DNA of 64,000 bases from Eleusine coracana subsp. coracana (GCA_032690845.1 CM064417.1:33362432-33426431), one strand, 5' to 3'. Positions 1-11,572 are shown, numbered from the stretch's first letter. Notes: generated from the letters alone by a model not told the origin. Program-made: numbers and translations.

Positions 1-415
1 GAGTTTCCCTTACCTCAGAGAGCAAATTTCTGAAGAAAAACGATCTCAAAACCTCCCTCCCCCCCCCCCCCGGCGTGATTTTCGTGATTTGCCCAAATTT
101 TCGGCCACCACTATTCGAGTGAGCGTCAGAGCTGTCCGAACGCGACTTTTATAGGCTGAGCACTTTATAGTGGCGGTTGATATTTTCAACCGTCGCTATT
201 ATGCCCTTAATACCGACGGTTGGCATTATCAATCGCCACTATAAACATGCGCCGTTTATAGCGGCGGTAGACATTGTCAACTACCGCTATTGGGTGTCCT
301 ATAGCTGCGGTTTTAGTTGGGGCAATGCCCATGGGCTCTGTAGTGGCGGCCAACTTTGGATCGCACTATTACGGTGGTTTGTGTGCCACCGCTATAGGCC
401 CTATTTATGGTAGTG
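1..415 (+). mobile_element. CACTA transposon, terminal and subterminal region
   Basis: From about 165 the sequence carries repeated, mutually inverted motifs of the type GGCGGTTGATATT / TCAACCGTCGCTA, typical of the subterminal repeats that CACTA (En/Spm) transposases bind. The block stops at 411-415 with TAGTG, the 3' signature of a CACTA terminus (reverse complement CACTA), and is followed by ATT as a possible 3-bp target duplication. The rest of the element would lie to the left of the window. A poly-C run sits at about 59-72. The same motif family recurs at 10,562-10,856. Seen: motifs and terminus. Inferred: element identity. Confidence 0.6.
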
Positions 416-719
416 ATTTGTTATTTGATTTTTCATTAGCTTTTCGATGATCCATGTTTGATGTGCATCTATATGGGCTTTTGTCAGAAGCTATCTAAGA
501 ATGACATTCCAAAATTACTATCTGTAGGCATTTGATGTGCATCTCAGTTTGCGGCTACCTATAAATTAGCCTTAGGTGCCAAATTAACATTATTTTGTCC
601 GTCTTACCTATTTATTACTTAAGTTTGCCACAATTTGTTATGTACAATTAAATAATTTATAGATATGTAAATAAATTTACACAAATATAACCCGTAACAG
701 CACACGGGCATTCAACTAG
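416..719 (+). mobile_element. Helitron-like 3' end (start unknown)
   Basis: At 691-719 an arm CCCGT, a short loop and ACGGG form a hairpin, followed about ten bases later by CTAG and a host T at 720. This is the classical 3' end of plant Helitrons (hairpin, then CTRR, inserted between A and T). The upstream part (416-690) is AT-rich and non-coding. I cannot place the 5' TC end, which may lie anywhere up to or beyond the CACTA terminus at 415. No Rep/helicase coding is seen, so this would be a non-autonomous or truncated copy. Confidence 0.5.
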
Positions 720-779
720 TTTTTTTATAATAAAATAGGTTGTTTCACTTTATTTGCAAATACATGAGTATCATAGTTT

Positions 780-1160
780 CACTACTGGAATCCCCTTGTT
801 TGTCGTGTGCTAGCGGCACACGGCAAAGGGCCTAAAACAACGACGAACATGTCCGCCGTAGGTGGCCCACGGTGAAAACCTGGCAGTGAATATGCAAGGC
901 AGCGAAGCTATCTTTGCCGTGTGCCAAAGTTTGGGAACACAGCGAAAAACTTCGCCGTGCGCCAGACATGGCACACCATGAAGTGTGGCCGTTAACGGGC
1001 CCCCACGACGCACCCACTTCGCCGTGTGCCCTAGGGGTGACACACGGCAAACTCCTTGCCCCTTTGCCACGTGTCAAATGCGGGGCACACAACGAAGATG
1101 CCATGCCCAGGAATGGTCATTTCGTCGTGTGCCTACCCACTGGCACAAGGCAAAGTGACC
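780..1160 (+). mobile_element. CACTA transposon, left terminus with subterminal repeats
   Basis: The sequence CACTACTGGAAT at 780 is a standard grass CACTA 5' terminus. It is followed over about 380 bp by many copies, in both orientations, of a GCCGTGTGCC / GGCACACGGC motif, the usual subterminal repeat of one grass CACTA family. This motif differs from the GGCGGTTGA family at 1-415 and 10,562-10,856. The broken transposase at 2,321-5,453 lies downstream in the expected orientation and probably belongs to this end. No matching right end with the same motif is in the window. Confidence 0.65.
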
Positions 1161-2199
1161 ATTTTTTCTGTTTTTTTGTTTTTTCGCTTTCAAACATCAC
1201 AAATGTCGGAGATATATAACATATACATTCAACATCACAAATTTTATCAATATATCACCACAATCATCAAACAAGATCACACAGAAACTTATGAACCATA
1301 ATTTCAATAGAAATTCAAGAAACATCACATGTTCAACATTAATTCAACCCAAACATCACAAGTTCAACACAAAGTTCAACATGAAGTCAACATTAAGTTC
1401 ACAAGCTCATTGCGGCGGTGGGAACAACTGCTACGGGGGAAACGTCGGTGACATGCCCAGCGACAAGTCAGGTGTATTTGATGCCGCCGATTGATTCTGT
1501 AGAAAGTAAAAAAGATTACAAGGGAGAACTTGTAAGTTTCTAAGTGATTGTAAGTTTATAGGTTATCTAATTCTCCTATACTTGAAATGAAAGAATAATA
1601 CATAATTATAATCTACTCATTCATAAGTTCAACTAAGTCTCTAAGTGATTCCAAGTTGCTAGGTTCTCTAAGTCTCCAATACTTCAAATGAAACAAGAAG
1701 GTTATGAAGTAGCTCACCTGAGGAGTTGCTGGAGTTAGAGGCGGTGGTAGAGATCCTCCCATCTGAGTGTGCATCGTTTGAAGGTAAGCAAGTAGGTTGG
1801 CCATATCTGGCTGTTGCCTCGCCTCCGACTCCTGTCTTAGTTTAGCTTGTTTTATGCTAAAGGGAATCTAGATCTAGTTTGGTTTTTAAAAGAGAGAGAA
1901 AGTAGTATTAGGGCAAGAGGGATCTTAATTATTTTATTATTTATTGATAAAAATTAAATAATATATAAAATAATTTGATGTTTATTTCATTTTACCTTGC
2001 ATAATATTTCTCACTTCATGTATATTATTTTTCAATGTTTATATATTTAGTTAATATTTAATTTTTTTGTTACACATAATTAATTAATTAATTTCTAATA
2101 TTTTTTGGCTAGATGGTGATAAAAGTTAAATAATATATAAAATAATTTGATGTTTGTTTCATTTTATTTTGCATAATATTTTTCACTTCATGCCATATT

Positions 2200-2244
<45 letters not shown>

Positions 2245-2320
2245 ATGTTTAAATTTTTTGTACACATAATTAATTAATGAATTTTAATAATTTTTGGGTT
2301 TCCGTTCAAGGCCGTTTGCG
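1161..2320. other. Non-coding CACTA interior
   Basis: AT-rich sequence between the CACTA left end and the transposase. It holds short repeats of CAAGTTCAACA/CACAAGTTCAAC near 1,310-1,400, a pair of related AT-rich blocks around 1,930-2,090 and 2,110-2,290, and an (AT)n microsatellite at about 2,202-2,240. No gene is recognised; short reading frames here have no recognisable content. Confidence 0.5.
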
Positions 2321-5300
2321 ATGGATAGATCTTGGTTGTACGAGGCACGAAGACCGGGTCCAATATTTTTACGAGAAGTTTCCAAATTCATCAAAGCGGC
2401 TGCACAACATGCTGGATGTGAACGGATGACTGATATATATTGTGCGTGTTTTGATTGCAAAAATTAGAAGGTCTGGAATGATATAGAAGTAATAAAGTCA
2501 CACTCGGTGCGGAGGGGTTTTGTTGAGGGGTACACGAGATGGACAAACCGAGGTGAGAACAGTATGGTCGATATGGAATTTGATGGGCATATTGAAGTTG
2601 AAGTCGAGGTTGTCAATTCGCCTGGTGTGGATGCGATGGATTCACCTATTGAGGAGTTGCTGTGTCACATTGAGCCGCATGTGTTGATCAATGCGTGTAC
2701 AACTAAAGGGCTTGAAAATTTTCATAGAATAGAGAAAGCATCAAAGGATCCATTATATGATGAATCTAAGAGATGTGGTAAAGAGTTCACCGTGTTGCGT
2801 ACTGTACTTGAGCTGATGAAGCTGAGGGCCATGCATGGATGGTCGGACACTAGTTTCACGGATTTGTTGCACTTATTTCCGATGCGCTGCTGAAGCCCAA
2901 CTTGTTGCCAAGGACAACATACCTTGCTAAGAAGCTGATTTCCCCACTTTCGTAAGGCGTGCAAAAAATTTGTGCGTGTCCAAATCATTGCATATTGTAT
3001 CGAAAGGAGCATCAGGATGTTGTGAGATGACCAAGGTGCAAACACAGTCGTTATAAGAGGAACAATGATTGCATATAAGAGGAACAAGGAGAGAAAGAAG
3101 AAAAGAAGTTCTATCATCGATGACAATGATGACAGTAAGGTTCCTTCCTTAGTCATGTGCTACTTACCCATGGTCAATCGTATCAGACGCTTGTTCGCCA
3201 ACCCTAGGGATGCGGCAATGATGACATGGCATGCACGCAAGGGGGACAGTAAGCTCAGGCATCCCGCAGATGGAACACAGTGGAAAAAGTTTGATGAGGA
3301 TCATCGAGACTTCTCTAATGAGGAAAGGAACATATGGTTTGCAATGAGTACAGACGGGATGAACCCATTCGGTCAAATGAGGAATCCGCATAGCACTTGG
3401 CCAGTGATACTAGCAATGTACAACATTCCACCATGGTTATGCCATAAGCGTAAGTACCTACTACTGACCACTCTTATATCTGGGCCTAAAGAACCTGGTA
3501 ACAACATAGACGTGTTCTTAGTACCATTGTTTGAAGACCTGCAAAAACTATGGTTGGAGGGGGTCCGTACATGGGATGGGTATCGAAGAGAGTACTACAT
3601 GCTCAAAGCAATTAATTTTTGCAGGGTAAGTGATTCCCCGGCACTAAGGGCGCTATCATGACAGGCCAAAGGAAAGGCGGCATGTTTCATATGCGTTGAT
3701 GATACATCCCATATGTACCTTCCAGCATCCCAGAAGCAAGTGTATACGCGAAACCGTCGAATCTTACCAGCAAAACACAGGTATCGCGCGATGGCTAGAC
3801 ACTTTGATGCAAAGTTGAGAATGACACAAAACCTCGACGTTGTACTAATAGGGTCGTGTTTGACCTTGTTAAAAATATGAGTGTTGTTTTTGGAATGCCG
3901 GTGAAAGGAGCCAAAAAGACAAAAGGTCTCACGTCGTTCAAGAAGAAATCCATTTTCTTCGTATATTTCAATTATTGGAAATAATTGGAAGTGAATCATG
4001 CCTTCGACTGGATGCATATTGGGAAGGGTGTATTTGACAGTAGTAGCAGACTTATACTCGACCAACCCGGTAAGACAAAGGATGGACTCAATGCACGTAG
4101 AGATCCTTTAGTGATGGGAATAAGATCAGAGCTCCATTCGCAAGAAAGAGCAAATGGAAAGTACTTTCTCCCCCCGGCAGCCTATATACTTATGATTGAG
4201 GAGAAAACAACATTCTGTAAGTGCCTTAGTGGGATTAAAGTACTGACGGGTTTCTCATCGAATATCAAGAATCTTGTAAACATGGAAGAGTTAAAGATAA
4301 GTGGGTACAACACTCACATGAAGGAAACAATGTGCATACTTAAGATGGTCTTCCCTCCATCCTTTTTTGATATGATGGAACACTTCATGATTCATATTGC
4401 TGACCAGATCTCTGCATTGGGCCCCATCTACCTGCATCAGATGTTTCCGTTTGAGAGGTTCAAGTATGTATTGAAACGCTATATACGTACTCGTTCACAT
4501 CCAGAGGGTTCTATGATCGAGGGCTACACAACTAAGGAGATCATCGAATGTTGCTCAGATTACATTAATGATGGTAGCAGATCAATTGGTCTTCCTGTGT
4601 CTCATCATGAGGGTAGATTATCTAGAAAGGTACGAAAGGACGTAGATCGTTCATCGACCGTGACTTTAAACGAGTGGACCAAGCATATTTCAGCGTATCG
4701 TAACAAACACAGATTGTGGGACTGTACTTTGAGAAACATCTGTTAGAGCTCCGCCGAAACAACAAGGATGCGACGGATAAATGGATCATAGACGAGCACC
4801 AGCGCTCTTTCACATCATGGTTTAGCTCCCTAGATCTTCCAAGTGGCGAGTCCGAAGAAGAGAAAATGTTGAGAAAGTTAGCTAATCACCTGAGAAGAAC
4901 CGTGGTTACCTTTCAGGCATACGACATCAATGGTTTTACCTTCTACACCCAATAGAAGGATAAGAAGAGCAAGTGTCAAAACAGCGGTGTACGAGTAGAA
5001 GCCCTTGACGAAGAGGACCAGAGGACCTCGTATTACGGGTACATTGAGGAAATATGGGAGCTAGACTACGATGCAAATTTATAGGTTCCCATATTTAAAT
5101 GCAAATGGGTGAAGCACCCTAATGGCATCGAGGTAGATGAATATGGTTTCACAATTGTTGATGTTAACAATGTTGATCACAAAGATGAGCCTTGGATACT
5201 TGCAAAGACAGTGGAACAGGTGTTTTATGTACTTAATCCAAAGGATGAAAAGAAATACATTGTTATTCCAGGTAAACAAAGAATCATTAGAGTGGAGAAT

Positions 5301-5453
5301 GTGGAGGATCGAGATGACTACAATAAATATGACGAGGTGCCATGTTTCATAGATCCGAAAATTTTTATAGTCTTAGAAGCAAGACTATCCTTTGCTGGCG
5401 AAATGTCCTACATGCGCACCGATCACTACCAAGGAAAAGTCATTAGAGGATAA
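2321..5453 (+). pseudogene. CACTA TNP2-type transposase, degenerate
   Basis: Remains of the TNP2 transposase of CACTA elements. The start at 2,321 opens with MDRSWLYEARRPGP, the transposase-associated domain, and reads through one TAG (2,465-2,467) to 2,893. The tnp2 catalytic region follows at about 2,900-3,660, with the stretch YLPMVNRIRRLFANPRDAAM and NPFGQMRNPHSTWPV. A DUF4218-like block (FFDMMEHFMIHIADQI) ends near 4,560, and a DUF4216-like block lies at about 5,090-5,350 (HPNGIEVDEYGFTIVDVN). The order is right for the family, but several frameshifts and stops separate the blocks, so no full protein can be made. Domain names are from family knowledge; the breaks are seen directly. Confidence 0.85.
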
Positions 5454-6177
5454 CTCAAGCATCATGTAATTTTATTTTGTTAAGTATATTTTATTATTTG
5501 AACCTTGTATTACGTTCTATGTAATTTATGTTTATTTGAATATAAAGATTATGTAACTTATTTTTATAAGCATCATGTAGTTTGAAGTTATAGGGGCTAA
5601 AAGGTAAATATAAAAGAGTTTAGGAACCTATTTGTAATTTTATAAAAAGACAAGAATTAAAGTGTAAAAATATTAGGACTGAAATGTAATTAATAAAAAG
5701 TATAGGGTTGTTTCTACAAAAATTTAGGACCTAAATATAATTTTAATTAAGTATAGGGGCCTAAGTATAAAAATACAAAACTAAAATATAATTAATTACA
5801 ATGAACTCAGGGGTTCTTTTGTAAAATTATAGGTCTAAGATATTATTTATAAAAAAATTAGGGGCTAAAATGAATAATACAATTTTTTGGAAAATGAATA
5901 ATATAATTTTTAGAAAATAAATAGTACAATTTTTAGAAAATCAATAATAGGGTTGTTTCTGCAAAAGTTTAGGACCTAACATTAATTTTTATGAAGTATA
6001 GGGACCTAAGTGTAAAAAGACAGTACTAAAGCATAATTAATAATGAACTCATTGGTTCTTTTGTAAAATTCCAGGGCTAATATATTCTTTATAAAAAAAT
6101 CAAGGGCTAAAATGAATAATACAATTTTTGGAAAATGAATAACATAATTTTTTTTAAAAAAAACTGACATGTTTTTT
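5454..6177. repeat. AT-rich non-coding stretch with ~245-bp tandem duplication
   Basis: Downstream of the transposase. Two similar copies, about 5,703-5,905 and 5,946-6,150, share in order TAGGGTTGTTTCT, TTTAGGACCTAA, GAACTCA, GGTTCTTTTGTAAAATT and GGGCTAAAATGAATAATACA. The copies have diverged by point changes and small indels. No coding potential is seen. Confidence 0.6.
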
Positions 6178-6266
6178 GCGGCGGCTCACAAAGGCAACCG
6201 CCCCTATTGCTTTGTGGCGGCGGTGTGCTTTGTGAGCCGCCGCTAAAGAGCATTGCCTTATATAAA
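6178..6266 (+). promoter_or_regulatory. Perfect inverted repeat next to a TATA box
   Basis: GCGGCGGCTCACAAAG at 6,178-6,193 and its exact reverse complement at 6,228-6,243 form a 16-bp perfect stem with a 34-bp loop. Fifteen bases later comes TATATAAA (6,259-6,266), then a GC-rich leader containing AAACCCTAA at about 6,288, a common plant 5'-UTR/promoter motif. The arrangement looks like a promoter for a plus-strand transcript, probably of a transposon-borne gene. The promoter role is inferred. Confidence 0.45.
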
Positions 6267-6759
6267 CACGGGGCGCAGCGGGGCCCAAACCCTAATCGCG
6301 GCGAGAAGAGACGACGCCATCAGGCTGCCCAAGTCCCGAGCGCCGCCGCCTCCTCTCTTGACTGCGCCCCTTGTCTCCGCCTCCCTTCCCGAGCGCTGCC
6401 GTGGACTGTCCCTCCCTTAGCGTCACCGCACCGACCTCTCCACCTCCCTAAGCACTGCCGCATCGACCTCTCTGCCTCCTCGAGCGCCGCCGCGTCGATC
6501 TCACCGCCTCCATCCCGGAGCGCCATCGTGCTCCCTCTCTACATCCCCGGCCACTGCTGCGCCCCTCGTCGACGTTCGCCTCGCCCCCTCCTCGACGACC
6601 GCCTCCGTCCCCGAGCACCGCGTGGGCCTCCCTCCTCCTTCCTCGAGCGTCACCGCGTCGATGGCTGCCCTCCTCCCCAAGCTTCGCCGCCGCAGGCACG
6701 GGCCCCCTCCTCCCCAAGCTCCATCGCCGCAGGCATGGCCCCCTCCTCTGACCAGGTGC

Positions 6760-6803
<44 letters not shown>

Positions 6804-6929
6804 TGTATGTATGTGAGGTGTGAGGTTGTTCTTGTCCTCTACACAAGGTGCGTCTCCCTCACCCCTCCTCCCTCCCTCTCTCGCCTCTGCCATGAATTTT
6901 TAAAATGTGATTTGGTTGCAACCTTCTGA
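6267..6929 (+). other. GC-rich leader/exon-like region with (CT)n repeat
   Basis: Very GC-rich sequence downstream of the TATA box. It is open in several frames on both strands because of its composition, and all frames give Pro/Arg/Ser-rich low-complexity peptides without any recognisable domain. A (CT)n microsatellite spans about 6,763-6,799. It could be a 5' UTR plus first exon of a transposon gene, with coding further right, but I do not support any specific protein here. Confidence 0.35.
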
Positions 6930-8847
6930 TACGTGGCAACATATTGTGTGTGTTTTTCTCGTTGCTAACCTTGGCTTCCAGCTTTACCTTCCTGCAATGT
7001 TTGTTATATACGACACCATATATAGGTAGATTACAAAATGATTGAGAATTGTCTAGAATAGAGCTATAGCAGAATGTGTAAATGTATCATGTAAGAATTT
7101 AGTGGTAAGCATGTAAGAATTTGGTGCACATTGAACAGCTCTTTCATGACTATACTATAGTAAAGTCCCAAAATTTTGTATTCCCATTCATCTTGGCGCT
7201 TGACCAATAGAACATGTAAATATATCATGTAAGAATTTAGTGCTAATCATGAAAGAATTTGGTGTACATTGAACAACAGTACTTCATGACTGCACTATTG
7301 TATACATTCAGATACACCTTTCTCACTTTGTATATAGGGACATTGGCTTGAAATTTGATGTGTAGGTTGATATATTTCGCTACAAATGCTTGTTGTTTTC
7401 CTCTGTAGAAAAAATCTTCACATTAGCAGCTTATTGAGTTGTGTCTGATGCCTATAGTATGACCCTTAGCTTGTTACAGTTTCATGCACATTTTAATTCA
7501 TAATGGCACTGTTCTTCATTAGGTTTCTTACAATTGCTCTTCAATTTACAGTGTTGCTTGCTTAATCATGCCCTCCAACAGGCAATGGCCTATTTGTTTG
7601 TTTGGTTGACTTGGGTATAAAAATTAAGGAGTCCCTGATCAAATTTCTAACATGGTTAACCATTAGAACTGCAGCACATAAAACCATTAACCAATTAAAG
7701 GTTATATCGTGATGACTGGTATGTGCATAATTCAGCTTAGAGCATGCAAGGTTCATTTTCGTGTGTTAATTATTAGTCCATCGATTTGGGTTCTATTTTT
7801 TAGTCAATTAAAAGTTGTGGGAATAATAATATATGATAATATAGTATTAAGGATATATCTGAACATAAAGATACCATCTATCTAATTCTTATGTGTCATT
7901 CTATATAAATTTTTCTTACAGTCCTATTCTAACGAGAATAATTTCCTTTGTTGTCCTATGAATATTGACTTTCCGAATACATGAGTAGAATAGGAAATCA
8001 AATACTGGTACTAAAATCCCTAAGGGTTGTGTCTGATGCCTATAGTATTGACACCACTCAATTAGCAGCTTATTGAGTTGTCTCTGATGCCTATAGTATG
8101 ACCCTTAGCTTGTTACAGTTTCATGCACATTTTAATTCATAATGGCCCTGAATCTGATTGCATCTTGTCATCTATATGTTGGGTTTCTGCTATATATGTG
8201 TGCCACAAAAATTATCTTTTGGTTGCACTTATGAGCTACTTGTGACCTTCTGGTTTGCACTTGTGAGCTTCTTTTTATTACCTTTTGACTATGTTTATTC
8301 AGACTGAACTATATATTTGTGGACTGCTATATCAATAGCACTGTATGCTACCATTTGTGGATTGAATTTAACATTGTAGTGCTTCTAAATTTGTGGACTG
8401 CTATATCAATAGCATTTTATGCTGCCATATGCTAGGACCTGAAAATGCTCACTGTCATGCTAGGATCATTTGCCATTAGTTGCTGCTCACAGTTTGCTAG
8501 GCTCTGAAAATGCTCACTTTATATATATTAGCATCTAAAAATGCTTATTGATTGCTCACTGTTTGCTGCCATTTTTTTACTGACATATGCTAGGATCTGA
8601 AAATGCTCACTGACATGCTAGGATCATTTGTCATTTTTTGGCTGCCATTTTTTGCTGCTCACTATCTACCATTTTTCATGTTGATATCCATGTTGTCGAT
8701 CTTTTGCTTGCTTACACTTCATGTTGATATTCATATACTTGTTGTCGTACTATAGATTCCCTATATGCCATTTCAAAAATCTGTAGTATTATTTACTTGT
8801 GGTCATATATATGCCATATTACTTGCTGCCCTATATTCCCTATGTTC
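6930..8847. repeat. Non-coding, internally repetitive filler
   Basis: No gene is seen. Imperfect duplications include a roughly 130-bp unit (about 7,070-7,165 and 7,200-7,290, sharing ATCATGTAAGAATTTAGTG), an approximately 85-bp block at about 7,425 that recurs at about 8,065 (sharing CTGATGCCTATAGTATGACC), and a cluster of TGCTAGGATCTGAAAATGCTC-like units at about 8,430-8,620. This looks like the interior of a large CACTA-type element. Confidence 0.5.
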
Positions 8848-9300
8848 ACTGGGAGCAAATTTTGACTTTTCTATTCTTCTCCTTCTCTCTCTGTACTACT
8901 TATCTATTCTACGTAGGCGATCGATTCTCAATGATGAAAGGGGGCCAAGTGAGACTAGTGTAGCGACATGGACCATATCCTAGGATATTGAATACATGCT
9001 GTTGTACAGGTCAAGGATCTTAGAGCGTTGAATGGCCGTTGATTCGGCAACCCGCACTGAGAGCAAATTTTGATTTTTCTATTCTTCTTCTTGTCTCTCT
9101 GTACTACTTATCTATTCTACATAGGCGATCGATGCTCAATGATGAAAGCAGGCTAAGTGAGGCTAGTGTGGCGACATAGACCATATCCTAGGATATCGGA
9201 TATATGCTGTTGTACAAGTCAAGGATCTTAGAGTGTTGAAAGACCGTTGATTCGGCAACCCGCACTGAGAGCAAATTTTGATTTTTTTTATTATTTTCTT
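8848..9300 (+). repeat. Tandem repeat of ~207 bp, two full and one partial copy
   Basis: Units start at about 8,848, 9,055 and 9,262 with CACTGRGAGCAAATTTTGA. Each full unit runs through TACTACTTATCTATTCTA, GGCGATCGAT, a GACCATATCCTAGGATAT box and GTTGATTCGGCAACCCGCACTG. The third copy breaks off after about 40 bp. The copies differ by point changes only, so the duplication is relatively recent compared with the surrounding filler. Confidence 0.7.
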
Positions 9301-9380
9301 TTGTTTTCGTTGTCTCTATGCTCAATGATGATAGGTGTATACTCCTTGTTTTCTAAACTAGTCGTCATATCTAACATTAG

Positions 9381-10356
9381 CTGTCAAAGTCTTCTCGTCA
9401 TGATGGACAATATGCCGTCTCGAGGAAGACGCCGTCAAGGCGCACTCACAAGCGAGGTCATCTTCAGACGATGAAGGATCAAGCAAACACTGGGAACCAG
9501 AAGATCCGCATCCTCCACTACCAAAGGAACATCGATTGGAGAGCCCGGATCCTGATTTCGTGCCTCAAGATGAGGTACCTTCTATCGCTCGACAACCTGG
9601 ACTATGATAAGAACTTATACGATGACATTCTAGAAGTCATAGAAATTGGTCTATGTGTGTATGGTTTGATGATGTTAATATCATCTACTGATAAGATTTT
9701 GTCAATCGCGCAGTGCTTATGAGAAATATGTCGTAGCCGACGGAGCATGTCATCCTACAAGGAAAAAGAAGGTGTGCTTCCGTCATAAGTTTTGGATAAG
9801 ACTTATATGCATCTCATACATGTCCTTATTATACTATTCATTCATATAATTATCGTAGGTGTAATGAACTTGTGTTCTCTACTTTATAGTGCAATTAGCA
9901 AATACGAGGAAGTGTGCATTGTGGTTACTACACTTGTGTGTTCTCGGCTGACACTTCAACTTACCTGGACCATATCATTGAGGAGTCTCAACAAGAGGTA
10001 AGTTGATTTTGTTTATGTCCATTTTACTTTACCTGGACCATATCATTGAGGACTCTGCTCATGTGACACAGAAAGCCACAAGGTCAAAGAGAGAATGGGC
10101 TGCAAAGATAAAAAGGAACCACACGATCAAAAAGGGTATAATTTTTGAATCACGCGTTCACTTGAATACAAATACCATGTATCTAGTTGGAGCTTCTCTT
10201 TGTCGTTTTATGATGAGAGAGGTAATTAGTCCAGAAGGAAAGTGCTTTGACTCAAACAGTGAACTAGCAATAAAATATAGTTTCCTTTGTGAGTGCGCGG
10301 GTTCAAGAGCATCATATGAGCCTAATATGTCAAAAAAAATAATGATTATGCATTAG
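9381..10356 (+). pseudogene. Possible second CACTA ORF, fragmentary
   Basis: Patches of apparently constrained coding sequence. In the frame through 9,459-9,600 an acidic/proline-rich peptide is readable (SSSDDEGSSKHWEPEDPHPP, then DPDFVPQDEVPSIARQPG), of the sort found in the second, TNPA/Ptta-like protein of CACTA elements. Near 9,721-9,800 there is a basic patch (KYVVADGACHPTRKKKVCFR), and at 10,060-10,340 another basic stretch (KATRSKREWAAKIKRNH). The frames do not connect without introns or indels. The assignment rests mostly on position between a transposase and a CACTA right end. Confidence 0.3.
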
Positions 10357-10561
10357 GGTTCATATAAAACATTTTATAAGCTCGATTGAACATTTTGATG
10401 ATAATGTTGTATATATTTTATGATGAGATGTAAATATCTGTGATGAGATTCTAAATACTTGTGATAAGATATTGTAAATATCTGTGATGAGATTTGTAAA
10501 TTTCTGTGTATGCAAAATCAATTATTTCTGTATATTTGCTAAATTTTATTTCTTATTGGAA

Positions 10562-10856
10562 AATAACAAGTAGCGGCGGTTGATGTTGTCAACCGCCACT
10601 ACTAATAGCCAACAGTAGCGGCAGTTAAAGATGTCAACCGCCGCTACTAATGGCTAACAACAGCGACAGTTGACATCTTTAACTGCCGCTATTTAACCGC
10701 CGCTAATAATGTGTCTGTAGTGGCGGTTTATTTAGGCGACAGACCACCCACCGCTACAAATGCATATTTGTAGCTGTGTTTGCGTAGCGGCGGGATGGCC
10801 TGCCCACCGCTACAGTGCCTTTCCAACCGCCGCTACAGGCCATTTTTGTTGTTGTG
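10562..10856 (+). mobile_element. CACTA transposon, right terminus with subterminal repeats
   Basis: Contains about nine alternating copies of GCGGCGGTTGATGTTGTCAACC-type units (in both orientations, with variants such as CAACCGCCACTACTAAT). It ends with TTTTTGTTGTTGTG at 10,856, a CACTA terminus in which the usual TAGTG has become TTGTG. The repeat family matches 1-415, not the left end at 780. Copia sequence begins directly afterwards, suggesting that this CACTA element inserted into, or was deleted against, the Copia element. Confidence 0.6.
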
Positions 10857-10869
10857 TTATACACTCTAA

Positions 10870-11572
10870 TGTTTAGGGTCCACCACCAGAGTCTGTTCAC
10901 AAGTTTAAATACTATGTTAATTTCGTTGATGATTTCAGTAAATTTACTTGGATTTATCTGCTAAAGTTTAAATCAGAAGTGTTCCAAAAATTTCATGATT
11001 TTTAGAGCCTTGTTGAGCGCCTTTTTAATCAAAAGATTATTTCTATGCAATCCGATTGGGGTGGTGAGTATGAAAAACTCAATTCTTTTTTTACTAAGCT
11101 TGGTATATCTCATCATATCTCATGTCCACATGCACATCAACAAAATGGCATCACGGAGCGCAAACACCGGCATATTGTCGAGGTTGGGTTGTCTCCTTTA
11201 GCTCAAATAAGCATGCCTTTGAAATTTTGGGACGAAGCATTCCTTGCAGCTACTTTCTTAATTAATCACACTCCTAGTCGTGTCATTGAATTTTCTACAT
11301 CCCTTGAACGCTTGTTTGATGTTAAACCTGATTTCTCGTCACTTCGCATTTTTGGGTGTGCATGTTGGCCTAATTTGTGCCCATACAACAAGCAAAAATT
11401 ATTTTTTCGCTCGAAGCAATACACTTTCCTTGGCTACAGCAATCTCCACAAAGGATTTAAGTGTCTTGAACCAAATACCGGCCGCGTTTATATTTCTCAT
11501 GACGTCACTTTTGATGAGAATGTTTTTCCTTTTGTCTCATTACATGCTAATGCCGACGCGCGTCTCCGATAA
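10870..11572 (+). pseudogene. Copia integrase core (broken)
   Basis: Encodes the DDE integrase region of a Copia polyprotein: KYYVNFVDDFSKFTWIYLLK carries the first catalytic Asp, QSDWGGEYEKLNSFF the second Asp (the usual SDNGGEY motif, here with W), and CPHAHQQNGITERKHRHIVE the catalytic Glu. The stretch ILCNPIGV in another frame is a shadow. A TAG stop near 11,004 separates the first block from the rest. The tail to 11,572 (FLGYSNLHKGFKCLEPNTGRVYIS) is the conserved segment behind the catalytic core. There is no plausible start codon because the 5' part of the polyprotein is missing. Confidence 0.85.

Noticed and set aside
810..1219. Overlapping open frames on both strands near 0.8-1.2 kb
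   Set aside because: They arise from the GC-rich CACTA subterminal repeats; the peptides contain only repeat translations.
2202..2240. (AT)n tract as a replication origin or matrix attachment site
   Set aside because: A simple dinucleotide microsatellite; no further evidence for function.
6207..6929. A 240-residue Pro/Ser/Arg-rich protein
   Set aside because: Open in several frames on both strands, low complexity, runs through the (CT)n repeat, no domain; composition explains it.
8430..8620. CRISPR-like spaced repeats
   Set aside because: Units are imperfect, unevenly spaced and lie in plant transposon filler; no cas genes, and CRISPR is not expected in a plant nucleus.
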